Below are positions 8,342-16,704 of a stretch of 64,000 bases of DNA, in pieces. How positions within the stretch are numbered: position 1 is the stretch's first letter; the number at the start of each line of letters is the position of its first letter. The notes below the pieces were generated by a model. It had not been told where the DNA came from. It worked only from the letters and a program-made list of their open reading frames with translations, and made no database searches. The position numbers were made by a program, and so were the translations under genes. Source of the stretch: Jannaschia pagri (GTDB lineage Bacteria > Pseudomonadota > Alphaproteobacteria > Rhodobacterales > Rhodobacteraceae); contig NZ_BPFH01000008.1 in assembly GCF_019655435.1 (NCBI RefSeq), positions 1-64,000 of the forward strand, in the 5' to 3' direction.

Positions 8342-9598
8342 ATGACCGACAGAACCGGCCCCACACGCCGCGCCTTGCTGGGCGCCATGGCCGCCGGGGG
8401 TGCCGCCGCAGCCGCAGGCATCGCCCGCGCAGGCAGCGACCCGGCCATCACCGAAATCCAACCTTGGATGCAGGAGCTGGGCGAGGGCGTCGACGCCCGC
8501 CCCTATGGCACCCCCTCACGGTTCGAAGCCCATGTGAAGCGCCGCAACGTGGAATGGCTGACCGCCGATCCCGTGTCCTCGGTGAACTTCACGCCGCTCC
8601 ATGAGATGGAGGGGATCATCACGCCCAACGGTCTGTGCTTTGAGCGTCACCACGCGGGCATCGCCGATGTGGACCCCTCGGTCCATCGGTTGATGATCAA
8701 CGGGCTGGTGGATCGGGAATTGGTTTTCACCATGGAGGACCTCGCCCGCTTCCCGCGTCACAACCGGGTCTACTTCCTGGAATGCGCGGCGAACTCCGGG
8801 ATGGAATGGCGTGGCGCCCAGCTCAACGGCTGTCAATTCACCCACGGCATGATCCACAACGTCATGTATACGGGCGTCATGCTGCGCGACGTGTTGAACG
8901 CGGCGGGCGTGCAGACGGCGGGCAAATGGATCCTGCCAGAGGGGGCCGATGCCTCGGGGATGACGCGCTCGATCCCCATGGAAAAGGCGCTCGACGATTG
9001 CATGATCGCCACGCACATGAACGGCGAGCGGTTGCGCCCCGAACAGGGCTATCCGGTGCGCCTAGTCGTCCCCGGTTGGGAAGGCAACATGTGGGTCAAA
9101 TGGCTCCGCCGGATCGAGGTCGGGGATCAGCCCTGGCACCACCGGGAAGAGACGTCGAAATACACCGACCTTCTGGCCGATGGTCAGGCCCGGCGGTTCA
9201 CCTGGGCGATGGATGCGAAGTCGGTCATCACCAACCCGTCCCCGCAGGCGCCGCTGACCCATGGTCCCGGGCCGACCGTTCTGACCGGCGTGGCCTGGTC
9301 CGGGCGTGGCACGATCCCGCGGGTGGATGTGACCCTGGACGGTGGCAAGAACTGGCACCAGGCGCGGATGGACGGGCCCAGCCTCGATAAGTCCATGCAC
9401 CGCTTCTACTTCGACTTTGAGTGGGACGGGAAACCCCTGCTGCTGCAAAGCCGGGCCCATGATTCCACGGGCTATGTGCAGCCCACTAAGAATCAGCTTC
9501 GCGCCGTGCGGGGCGAGAACTCGATCTATCACAACAACGGCATTCAGACCTGGCATGTGGATGCGCGCGGGGAGGCTGAAAATGTCGAAATTGGCTAA
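8342..9598 (+). CDS. soxC: SoxC, molybdopterin subunit of sulfane dehydrogenase
   Basis: A 418-residue member of the sulfite-oxidase molybdoenzyme family. It carries a Tat signal (TRRALLGAMAAGG) consistent with export after cofactor insertion. The molybdenum-ligating cysteine is Cys148 in YFLECAANSG, within the N-terminal Mo-cofactor domain. The C-terminal half (about 280-418, from GPGPTVLTGVAWSG) is the Ig-like dimerisation domain. With SoxD it oxidises the sulfane sulfur on SoxY, and its presence predicts complete oxidation to sulfate without sulfur globules. The 3' end overlaps the soxD start by 17 bases. Confidence 0.95.
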   Translation: MTDRTGPTRRALLGAMAAGGAAAAAGIARAGSDPAITEIQPWMQELGEGVDARPYGTPSRFEAHVKRRNVEWLTADPVSSVNFTPLHEMEGIITPNGLCFERHHAGIADVDPSVHRLMINGLVDRELVFTMEDLARFPRHNRVYFLECAANSGMEWRGAQLNGCQFTHGMIHNVMYTGVMLRDVLNAAGVQTAGKWILPEGADASGMTRSIPMEKALDDCMIATHMNGERLRPEQGYPVRLVVPGWEGNMWVKWLRRIEVGDQPWHHREETSKYTDLLADGQARRFTWAMDAKSVITNPSPQAPLTHGPGPTVLTGVAWSGRGTIPRVDVTLDGGKNWHQARMDGPSLDKSMHRFYFDFEWDGKPLLLQSRAHDSTGYVQPTKNQLRAVRGENSIYHNNGIQTWHVDARGEAENVEIG

Positions 9599-10760
9599 CC
9601 TTATGGTGCCCGGCGTTGCGGGTGCGGGTGTGATGATTGGCGCGGCCTATATGCTGGCCAACACAATGGTGCCGGAAGTCCACGCGCCCGTGGCGGAAAC
9701 CATGGGCCTGACCGCTAAGGCCGAAAGCGCCCCAGCGCCGGTGCCCATGGTCTATGCGCTTGGGCGGCCAGCCACACCCGAGGAGGTCGCCGCCTGGGAC
9801 ATCGACGTGCGGCCAGATGGCCATGGCCTGCCCGATGGGTCCGGCGATGTGTGGACTGGCGAAGAGCTCTACATCGACAATTGCGCGGTGTGTCACGGCG
9901 ACTTTGGTGAGGCGATCGGACGTTGGCCCGTGCTTGCGGGCGGGCAAGGCAGCCTGACCGACGACCGCCCGGTCAAGACCATCGGCAGCTATTGGCCCTA
10001 TCTGTCCACGGTCTATGATTACGTGAACCGGGCCATGCCCTTCGGGAACGCGCAGTCCCTGAGCGACGATGAGGTCTACGCGATCACGGCGTATCTGCTG
10101 TATCTCAACGACCTCGTAGACGACGATTTCGTATTGGATCAAGAGAGCTTCGCGGCCTTCGAGATGCCGAACCAGCCCGCCTTCTACATGGATGACCGGG
10201 CCGATACGGAATACGCGCTGTTCACCGGTGAGCCCTGCATGACGAATTGTGCCGAGACCGTGCAGATCACGGCGCGCGCGGCCGTTGTTGACGTGACGCC
10301 CGAGGACGAAGCTGCCCGCGAGGCACGCGCCGCGGCACACGAGGCCGAAGAGGCCGTCGTCGAGGTCGCAGCCGTCGCCGCCGAACCCGCGGCCGTGGAG
10401 GCAGAGCCCGTCGCCGTCACGGAACCCGCCGCTGCGGGGCCGGATCTGATCGCTGCGGGCGAGAAGGTGTTTAAGAAGTGCGCCGCCTGCCACCAGGTTG
10501 GCGATGGGGCCCGTAACCGCAGCGGCCCAGCGCTCAACAACATCTTGGGCCACCCGGCGGGCGCGGTCGATGGCTTCCGCTATTCCAGCGTGTTCCAGGA
10601 CATGCAGGCGGCGGGTCTTGTCTGGACCGAGGATGAGTTGGCCGCCTTCCTGACGGCGCCAAAGACCTATGCCGCTGGGACCAAGATGTCGTTCCGCGGT
10701 CTGTCGGATGAGGAGGATCTGACAGCCGTGATCGCCTATCTCGGGTCCTTCGCGGAATGA
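9582..10760 (+). CDS. soxD: SoxD, dihaem cytochrome c subunit of sulfane dehydrogenase
   Basis: A 392-residue electron-accepting partner of SoxC. The N-terminus is an uncleaved or cleavable hydrophobic segment (LMVPGVAGAGVMIGAAYML). Haem motifs are CAVCH at 101-105 and CAACH at 300-304. Between the domains lies an Ala/Glu-rich linker (about residues 240-285) of low complexity. I chose the ATG at 9582 because it has a GGGGAGG ribosome-binding site and encodes the signal; the frame is open far upstream but that part lies inside soxC. The stop overlaps the next start in an ATGA junction. Confidence 0.92.
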   Translation: MSKLANLMVPGVAGAGVMIGAAYMLANTMVPEVHAPVAETMGLTAKAESAPAPVPMVYALGRPATPEEVAAWDIDVRPDGHGLPDGSGDVWTGEELYIDNCAVCHGDFGEAIGRWPVLAGGQGSLTDDRPVKTIGSYWPYLSTVYDYVNRAMPFGNAQSLSDDEVYAITAYLLYLNDLVDDDFVLDQESFAAFEMPNQPAFYMDDRADTEYALFTGEPCMTNCAETVQITARAAVVDVTPEDEAAREARAAAHEAEEAVVEVAAVAAEPAAVEAEPVAVTEPAAAGPDLIAAGEKVFKKCAACHQVGDGARNRSGPALNNILGHPAGAVDGFRYSSVFQDMQAAGLVWTEDELAAFLTAPKTYAAGTKMSFRGLSDEEDLTAVIAYLGSFAE

Positions 10761-11065
10761 TCCGCAGGGTCCTCGGTTTCTCCCCAGTTGTCGCGGCGGG
10801 CCTCGTGTCCGTCGCGGCGGCGGAGGGGGATGTGGCCTACGGCGAATACCTCGCCTCGGAATGTACCACGTGCCACCTGTTGGGCGCGACGGAGGCCACT
10901 GGCGGCGTGCCCCTTATCACTGGATGGGATGCGGAGACCTTCGTTCTGATCCTGAAGGATTTCAAAACCGGAGTGCGTGATAACGCTGCCATGGAATTGG
11001 TGACCGCCCGCTTGGGCGAGGAGGAGATGGCGGCGCTGGCCGCATATTTCGCACAGGCCGAATAG
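10757..11065 (+). CDS. soxE: small monohaem cytochrome c, SoxE/FccA-like partner of SoxF
   Basis: A 102-residue exported cytochrome. A signal sequence covers about the first 22 residues (ending VAAAEG), and the single haem motif is CTTCH at 36-40. It overlaps the soxD stop by four bases and is followed 30 bases later by the SoxF flavoprotein. In Paracoccus the equivalent position holds SoxE, a larger dihaem cytochrome. This one has one haem and the size of the single-haem FccA subunit of flavocytochrome c sulfide dehydrogenase. The symbol is positional; functionally it is probably the electron acceptor of SoxF. Confidence 0.75.
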   Translation: MIRRVLGFSPVVAAGLVSVAAAEGDVAYGEYLASECTTCHLLGATEATGGVPLITGWDAETFVLILKDFKTGVRDNAAMELVTARLGEEEMAALAAYFAQAE

Positions 11066-11095
11066 GACCGTGCGACCGTCTTGGGAGGGACGAAC

Positions 11096-12364
11096 ATGAC
11101 AAACAGAAGAACCGTTCTTCGGGGCTTGGCCGCCGCTGGGGGCCTGCTGGCAGCGCCTGCCGTGCTTGCCGATGGCCACGGCAAACCCCGCGTCGTTGTG
11201 ATCGGCGGTGGATCCGGTGGGGCCACGGCTGCGCGCTATCTCGCGAAAGACTCGGGCGGGGCCTTGGATGTGACCTTGGTTGAGCCGTCGCGGACCTATT
11301 TCACCTGCTACTTCTCGAACCTCTACCTGGGCGGCTTCCAGGACATGAAAGACCTGGGCCACACCTACGGGACCTTGGCCGGCGCCCATGGGGTGAATGT
11401 CGTCCATGATTGGGCGGTTGACGTGGACCGAGACGCCAAGACGGTCGCTTTGGCGGGCGGGGCGGTGCTGCCCTACGACAAACTGATCCTGTCGCCGGGC
11501 ATCGACTTCGTGGACGGGGCTGTACCCGGTTGGGATGTCTCCAAGCAGAACAAGATGCCCCATGCCTATAAGGCGGGCAGCCAGACCGAATTGCTCAAGG
11601 CGCAGTTGGAGGCCATGCCCGAAGGCGGCACCTTCGCCATGGTGGCACCGCCCAATCCCTACCGCTGTCCGCCGGGGCCCTACGAGCGGGTCTCCATGGT
11701 GGCGCATATGCTGAAGGCTCGGAACCCAACGGCTAAGATCCTGATCGTGGACCCAAAGGAGAAGTTCTCCAAACAGGGTCTGTTCGAGGAAGGCTGGCAG
11801 GCCCATTACGCGGGTATGATCGACCGTATCGGCCCCGATTTCGGCGGGGACGCGGTGTCTGTCGACCCAGAGGCGATGACCGTGGACATCGACGGATCGG
11901 TGGAACAGGTCGACGTTTGCAACGTCATCCCCGCCATGAAAGCCGGGCGCATCGCCGATATGGCGGGCGTGACCGATGGGCGCTGGGCGCCGGTGAACGC
12001 CGCTGACATGTCGTCAAAGGTGGACGCGGATGTCTACGTTCTGGGCGATGCGGCGCAGCAGGGCGACATGCCCAAGTCCGGTTTCTCGGCCAACAGCCAG
12101 GCCAAGGTCTGCGCCAACGCAGTGCGCGGTGCGCTGACCGGCAGCCGCGTCTTCCCGGCGCGGTTTTCCAACACGTGCTGGTCGCTGATTTCGACTGAGG
12201 ACGGTGTGAAGGTCGGCGCCACCTACGAGGCGACGCCCGAGAAGATCGCCAAGGTGGACGGCTTCATCAGTCAGACCGGTGAGGACAGCGCCCTGCGGAA
12301 GGCAACCTATGAGGAAAGCCTGGGTTGGTACGCGGGCATCGTCAGCGACATGTTCGGCGTCTGA
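11096..12364 (+). CDS. soxF: SoxF, FccB-type sulfide dehydrogenase flavoprotein
   Basis: A 422-residue FAD-dependent pyridine-nucleotide-disulfide-type oxidoreductase. It has a Tat signal (NRRTVLRGLAAAGG), an FAD-binding beta-alpha-beta motif (VVVIGGGSGGATAARYLA, about 29-46) and candidate redox cysteines in YFTCYFSNLYLGG and in NPYRCPPGPYERV, as in flavocytochrome c. A second FAD-contact motif reads DVYVLGDAAQQGDMPKSG. The ATG at 11096 is preceded by GGGAGGG; a TTG at 11081 in the same frame is less likely. It probably oxidises sulfide and passes electrons to the adjacent small cytochrome, or reactivates SoxYZ as reported in Paracoccus. Confidence 0.9.
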   Translation: MTNRRTVLRGLAAAGGLLAAPAVLADGHGKPRVVVIGGGSGGATAARYLAKDSGGALDVTLVEPSRTYFTCYFSNLYLGGFQDMKDLGHTYGTLAGAHGVNVVHDWAVDVDRDAKTVALAGGAVLPYDKLILSPGIDFVDGAVPGWDVSKQNKMPHAYKAGSQTELLKAQLEAMPEGGTFAMVAPPNPYRCPPGPYERVSMVAHMLKARNPTAKILIVDPKEKFSKQGLFEEGWQAHYAGMIDRIGPDFGGDAVSVDPEAMTVDIDGSVEQVDVCNVIPAMKAGRIADMAGVTDGRWAPVNAADMSSKVDADVYVLGDAAQQGDMPKSGFSANSQAKVCANAVRGALTGSRVFPARFSNTCWSLISTEDGVKVGATYEATPEKIAKVDGFISQTGEDSALRKATYEESLGWYAGIVSDMFGV

Positions 12365-12422
12365 TCCCATCCGTCCAACGGCGGTCCCGCCCAGGGGCCG
12401 CCCCGTACCTCAGAGACCGATC

Positions 12423-12854
12423 ATGATCCGCAGCCTACTCGTCGCGACCTTAACCCTAACGGCGTTGCCAGCGCTTGCGCAGCAGACCGCCACCGCGGTG
12501 TTCGATGGTGAGGTCGAGGATGCCGCCTTCGCCGTCGAGAGCGCGATACTCGGCCAAGGGCTGGTGATCGACTACGTCAGTCACGTGGGCGACATGCTCA
12601 GCCGGACGGGTCACGACCTGGGCCTCGGCGCGTCCCCGGTGGGCGAGGACGCCCAGATCTTCGTCTTCTGCTCCGCCACAATCAGCCGTCAGGTGATGGA
12701 GGCGGACCCGATGAACATCGTCCACTGCCCGTACGGGATTTTCGTGGCTGAGATCGACGGCGCGACCCTGATCGGTCACCGCGTCTATGGCGACGACAGC
12801 ATGGCTCCGGTGAATGCTCTGTTACAGGGGATCATCGCCGAGGCATTGGAGTAG
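12423..12854 (+). CDS. exported DUF302-like protein between soxF and hemA
   Basis: A 143-residue protein with a clear signal peptide ([16 protein letters not shown], cleavage near residue 19). The mature part resembles the small DUF302 fold, with [14 protein letters not shown] and [12 protein letters not shown] segments containing two cysteines. Its function is unknown; DUF302 proteins recur beside sulfur-oxidation genes. It starts 58 bases after soxF and ends two bases before hemA, so it appears to be part of the same transcript. The frame is open upstream but the earlier region lies inside soxF and lacks a signal peptide. Confidence 0.7.
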   Translation: MIRSLLVATLTLTALPALAQQTATAVFDGEVEDAAFAVESAILGQGLVIDYVSHVGDMLSRTGHDLGLGASPVGEDAQIFVFCSATISRQVMEADPMNIVHCPYGIFVAEIDGATLIGHRVYGDDSMAPVNALLQGIIAEALE

Positions 12855-12856
12855 GC

Positions 12857-14074
12857 ATGGATTTTGAACGGCACTTTTGCGAGGCCCTGGATGCCCTTCG
12901 GGACGCGGGCGACTATCGTGTTTTTGCGGATCTCGAACGGCATCGGGGCGCCTTTCCCCGGGCCACGGATCACGGGACCGGTCGGGATGTGACCGTCTGG
13001 TGTTCCAATGATTATCTCGGGATGGGACAGCATCCCGACGTCCTTGCCGCCATGCACGGGGCCATTGATCGGGTTGGCGCCGGGGCAGGGGGCACGCGCA
13101 ACATCTCTGGCACTACCCACGCCCATGTGGCGTTGGAGGGGGAACTGGCGGACCTGCATGGAAAGGAGGCGGCGCTGCTGTTCACCAGCGGCTATGTCTC
13201 GAACTGGGCGGCCCTGGGCACGTTGGCGGCGCGTATCCCTGGTTGCGTGGTGCTGTCGGATGCCAAGAACCATGCGAGCATGATCGAAGGCATCCGCCAT
13301 TCGCGCGCGCAGAAGGTCATCTGGCGGCACAATGATCTGGCGGATCTGGAGGCCAAGTTGGACGCGCTGCCTGCCGAGACGCCCAAGCTGATCGCTTTTG
13401 AAAGCGTCTATTCCATGGACGGTGATATCGCCCCGCTCGAAGGGATATGCGACTTGGCGGAGCGGTACGGTGCCTTGACCTATCTCGACGAGGTCCACGC
13501 CGTTGGTCTGTATGGTCCACGCGGGGGAGGGGTGGCCGAGGCCCGTGGCCTGATGGACCGGATCGATGTGATCGAGGGGACCTTGGGCAAGGCCTTTGGC
13601 GTCATGGGCGGCTATATCGCGGCCTCGGCGGCGCTCTGTGATTTCGTGCGCAGTTTTGCGAGCGGCTTCATCTTTACCACGGCGCTGCCTCCGGCGGTTG
13701 CGGCGGGCGCCTGTGCAAGTGTGCGTCATCTCAAGACCAGCGAGGCGGAGCGGGCGGCCCACCAAGCCACGGTCGCCGAGGTGCGTGCGCGCTTGGATGC
13801 GGCGGGCATCCCCCATGTGGCAAACCCAAGCCACATCATCCCGGTCATGGTCGGGGATCCGGTGAAGTGCCGCTACATTTCGGACGTGCTGATGCGGGAC
13901 CACGGGATCTACATCCAGCCGATCAACTATCCGACCGTGCCTAAGGGGACCGAGCGGTTGCGGATCACGCCGTCGCCTGTGCATGGCCCAGCCGATATCG
14001 ACCGGCTGATCGACGCCCTATCGGTCCTGTGGACTCAGTGTGAATTGGCGCGGCGTCCCATGGCGGCGCAGTAG
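12857..14074 (+). CDS. hemA: 5-aminolevulinate synthase
   Basis: A 405-residue pyridoxal-phosphate enzyme that condenses glycine and succinyl-CoA to 5-aminolevulinate, the first step of haem synthesis in alphaproteobacteria. Family hallmarks are [20 protein letters not shown], the PLP aspartate in [12 protein letters not shown] and the Schiff-base lysine in [14 protein letters not shown] (about residue 244). The closely related KBL/BioF families lack the [12 protein letters not shown] and [14 protein letters not shown] segments seen here. It begins two bases after the DUF302 gene with a GGAG ribosome-binding site, placing it at the end of the sox transcript. It may be one of two ALAS isozymes, as in Rhodobacter, dedicated to sox cytochrome haem. 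Confidence 0.93.
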   Translation: MDFERHFCEALDALRDAGDYRVFADLERHRGAFPRATDHGTGRDVTVWCSNDYLGMGQHPDVLAAMHGAIDRVGAGAGGTRNISGTTHAHVALEGELADLHGKEAALLFTSGYVSNWAALGTLAARIPGCVVLSDAKNHASMIEGIRHSRAQKVIWRHNDLADLEAKLDALPAETPKLIAFESVYSMDGDIAPLEGICDLAERYGALTYLDEVHAVGLYGPRGGGVAEARGLMDRIDVIEGTLGKAFGVMGGYIAASAALCDFVRSFASGFIFTTALPPAVAAGACASVRHLKTSEAERAAHQATVAEVRARLDAAGIPHVANPSHIIPVMVGDPVKCRYISDVLMRDHGIYIQPINYPTVPKGTERLRITPSPVHGPADIDRLIDALSVLWTQCELARRPMAAQ

Positions 14075-14142
14075 CAGTGGCTGGCGAGGCCTGACGCGTG
14101 CGGGCCGCGCCGCCCGGTCCATCGCGGATAGATGGGGTGAGC

Positions 14143-15027
14143 CTAGGACGCCACGAAGCGATAGCCGTCCTGACCCTTCTCCACCTGGCCAATGCCGCCC
14201 TGTGGCAGGTGAAAGCCCACGACCGGGCGGTCATCCGCACTGATCCGATCAAACAGGGCCACGCGCGTTTCGGCGGCCAGTGCTTGGTCCTGATCGCTCC
14301 CCGAAAGCCACTCGGGCCGGGCAAAGGCCACGTGGTGGTTCCCGATTGCGTCCCCCAGAACGATTGCGCCGCCCAGGTCGAAGGCCATGTGACCCGGCGT
14401 ATGGCCCGGTGTCAGGATCGCCTCGACGCCCGGCACCACCTCTTGCCCGTGGTCAAACGTCTGAAGCTGGTCGGCGATGGCCTCCAACCTCCGCTTGGCA
14501 CCGACGGCAAAGCTGGCCCTGGCCGTGCCGATGGATTCCACCGTCTGCGGGTCGGACCAATAGGCCATTTCGGTCGCGCCGATATGGTGGGTGGACTGGG
14601 AAAACAGCGGATCGCCAAAGTCGTCCAACACGCCCCAGATGTGGTCTGGGTGGGCGTGGGTGAAAACCACGTCGGTGACGCTCTCAGGGTCAATGCCCAG
14701 ATGGTCCAACCCGTCTAGCAGTCGACCGGCGCTTAACTGGAAATCGCTGCCCGCGCCTGCGTCGAACAACACGACCCGATCCCCCTGTTGGAGCAGCGCT
14801 AGATTGCAATCTGGCGTCAGCTGCGGCCCGCTCATCCCGAAGTCGTTGAGGACAGCCGACAGGTCGTCCTGCGGCATTGGGTCAAAGATCATGTTGGAGG
14901 GGAGGGTCAGGTGCCCGTCGCTGACCGTGGTCAGGGTCGCGCCTTCGCTCAGGTCGATCTGTGCCGAGACGAGACGCGGCACGGTGAGCGCCGCCACCGA
15001 GGCAGCAAGGAAAGACCGGCGATGCAT
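14143..15027 (-). CDS. exported metallo-beta-lactamase-fold hydrolase, SoxH-like
   Basis: A 294-residue MBL-fold protein with an N-terminal Tat-like signal (HRRSFLAASVAALTV). The metal-binding motif is FTHAHPDHIWG, followed by TPGHTPGHMAFD and GDAIGNHHVAF. It is convergent with hemA and is preceded on its own strand by a GAGGGGG ribosome-binding site and an AT-rich patch resembling the sox operators. Paracoccus sox loci end with soxG and soxH, which encode exported MBL-fold thiol hydrolases, so this is probably the counterpart. Sequence alone cannot exclude a different substrate, such as a lactone. Confidence 0.75.
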   Translation of the reverse strand: MHRRSFLAASVAALTVPRLVSAQIDLSEGATLTTVSDGHLTLPSNMIFDPMPQDDLSAVLNDFGMSGPQLTPDCNLALLQQGDRVVLFDAGAGSDFQLSAGRLLDGLDHLGIDPESVTDVVFTHAHPDHIWGVLDDFGDPLFSQSTHHIGATEMAYWSDPQTVESIGTARASFAVGAKRRLEAIADQLQTFDHGQEVVPGVEAILTPGHTPGHMAFDLGGAIVLGDAIGNHHVAFARPEWLSGSDQDQALAAETRVALFDRISADDRPVVGFHLPQGGIGQVEKGQDGYRFVAS

Positions 15028-15045
15028 CTATGAACCCCCTCACTA

Positions 15046-15063
15046 ATTCACGTTTAAGAATAT
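15046..15063. promoter_or_regulatory. AT-rich motif upstream of the SoxH-like gene, possible SoxR site
   Basis: ATTCA (15046-15050), seven bases and GAATAT (15058-15063) repeat the half-sites seen between soxS and soxV, though with a shorter spacer. It lies about 20-35 bases upstream of the leftward start codon at 15027, where a promoter would be expected. The similarity was found by eye. Confidence 0.35.
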
Positions 15064-15224
15064 GATATTTTGCGTGTTCTGCCAAGGGCGTATGACATAG
15101 ATCAGAGGCCAGTCGCGGCGGTTTCACTGGACCCTAATTGTCGGATCGGGGTAGGCGACGACCAGCCCACGTCGTCGCATGGGACACCAGTTCCAGTCCC
15201 TTTGAATACCTAGTCATTTTATGT

Positions 15225-15238
15225 TGAATGCGCATTCA
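15225..15238. promoter_or_regulatory. perfect LacI-type operator palindrome before the ABC operon
   Basis: TGAATGCGCATTCA is a perfect 14-base palindrome with the central CG typical of LacI-family operators. It sits about 46 bases upstream of the substrate-binding-protein start codon. A LacI-family gene (19963-21000) follows the transporter, making it the probable cognate repressor. Confidence 0.7.
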
Positions 15239-15284
15239 TTTGCCGTATGGTCAACGTCAGGGAGGCGCTGAACGGGAGGATATC

Positions 15285-16613
15285 ATGCGCAAACGGACAT
15301 TTCTGGCCTCGGTGGCGACGGCTGCGGCGCTGGCGTTGACGCCTGTCGCGGCGCTCGCCGACGGGCATTCGGAGAAGTATAATCTGCTGCCCGGTAAGCC
15401 TTTTGAGGGGACCAAGCTGAACATCCTCAGTGTGGTGACGCCGCAATTCGATGGCCTGATGCTGCGTGACGCTGAGTTCACCGAACTGACCGGGATCGAG
15501 ACGGAATGGACCTTCATTCCGTTTGGATCGCTCCAGGAAAAGATCAACGCCGAGGGGATTGCCGCGAACGGGACCTTCGACGTTGTGAACTATTTGGACA
15601 GCTGGGGTCCACCGAACGCCCATTGGTTGACGCGGATCGACGATTTGATGGCGCGCGATGGCATTTCCATGGATCGCTACCCCGCCGCCTTCGCGCGCTC
15701 TGCGCAATTTGAGGGTGAAACGCTCGGCTTTCCCCTGCGCGCCCATCCGCAGTTGATGTTCTACCGCAAGGACTTGATCCCGGAACCGCCCCAGACCTGG
15801 GAAGACGTGGTCCGCATCGGCAAGGAGTTGCAGGAAACCAACCCTGATATCTCGCCGCTCGCGCTGTACTACAACAACGACGGCAATCGGCAGAACCTGT
15901 TCATCTGGATCAATTTCCTGTGGGCCGCGGGTGCCGATATCTTCAACGAGGATGGCACCGCCGCTTGGGCCAGCCCCGAAGGCCTGCAAGCGACCAAGGA
16001 TTACATCGCGCTGCACACCGAACATGGCGTGACGAACCCGAATTCGCTCGCCTTTGTGGAGCAGGACGCGCGCCAGTCGTTCATGCAGGGGAACTCCGCG
16101 ATGATCCCGGTGTGGTGGTGGGCCTATTCGGGCTTCTACAACCCTGACAGCTCAACCCTGACCAAGGACCAGGTCGGCTTCGTCGGGATGCCCTCCTATC
16201 AGGGCACGACGAAGACCTATGCGATTTCCATGCCCTTCTCGATTTCCAGCTATTCCGAGAACCAGGATGCGGCCTGGGAATTCCTCAAGTGGCTGTCCAA
16301 TCCAGAGATGGACAAGGCCAACGCAGTCGAGCGTGAGGTCGGTGGCAAAACCATCGTCAACAACGTGGTCACCCATATCTCGTCTTTGCAAGATGAGGCA
16401 GTGAATGCGGCGAACGACGGCATCCAGGCGGCGGCGTGGGACAGCTTGCAGCAGTCCGATATCATGCCCCAAATCCCCGAGTGGCCCGAGGTCGGTGACA
16501 TCCTGTCGGCCGCCATCGCCGAAGCGGCCGCAGGCGGCGACGTGGAGGAGCTGATGACCGCCGCAGCCGAGCGGGCCGATAAGGTGCTGCGCCGCGCGGG
16601 CCGGATCGAGTAA
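15285..16613 (+). CDS. ABC transporter sugar-type substrate-binding protein
   Basis: A 442-residue extracellular solute-binding protein family 1 member. The signal peptide ends at VAALADG (about residue 27). The mature protein has the expected two-lobe layout, with FDVVNYLDSWGPPNAHWL in the first lobe and conserved aromatic segments such as IPVWWWAYSGFYNP that could stack on a sugar ring. The start ATG has a GGGAGGA ribosome-binding site; the upstream part of the frame falls in the operator. It heads an operon with two permeases and an ATPase. The ligand is likely a carbohydrate, but the identity cannot be told. Confidence 0.88.
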   Translation: MRKRTFLASVATAAALALTPVAALADGHSEKYNLLPGKPFEGTKLNILSVVTPQFDGLMLRDAEFTELTGIETEWTFIPFGSLQEKINAEGIAANGTFDVVNYLDSWGPPNAHWLTRIDDLMARDGISMDRYPAAFARSAQFEGETLGFPLRAHPQLMFYRKDLIPEPPQTWEDVVRIGKELQETNPDISPLALYYNNDGNRQNLFIWINFLWAAGADIFNEDGTAAWASPEGLQATKDYIALHTEHGVTNPNSLAFVEQDARQSFMQGNSAMIPVWWWAYSGFYNPDSSTLTKDQVGFVGMPSYQGTTKTYAISMPFSISSYSENQDAAWEFLKWLSNPEMDKANAVEREVGGKTIVNNVVTHISSLQDEAVNAANDGIQAAAWDSLQQSDIMPQIPEWPEVGDILSAAIAEAAAGGDVEELMTAAAERADKVLRRAGRIE

Positions 16614-16637
16614 GCAACGGGCGCGGTGGGGAGGTCT

Positions 16638-16663
16638 CACCCTACGACGGATGCCGTAGGGTG
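16638..16663 (+). other. hairpin between binding-protein and permease genes
   Basis: CACCCTACG (16638-16646) pairs perfectly with CGTAGGGTG (16655-16663) around an 8-base loop in the 90-base gap after the binding-protein gene. Such hairpins commonly protect the abundant binding-protein mRNA from 3' decay and reduce permease expression. There is no U-tract, so it is not a typical terminator. Confidence 0.55.
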
Positions 16664-16704
16664 GGATCACCCCGCCGCGCCACCCCCACAAGCGGGACGG
16701 ACCC

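Noticed and set aside
9342-9581. Upstream extension of soxD
   Set aside because: It lies within soxC in another phase and lacks a signal sequence; the ATG at 9582 has a proper ribosome-binding site and signal segment.
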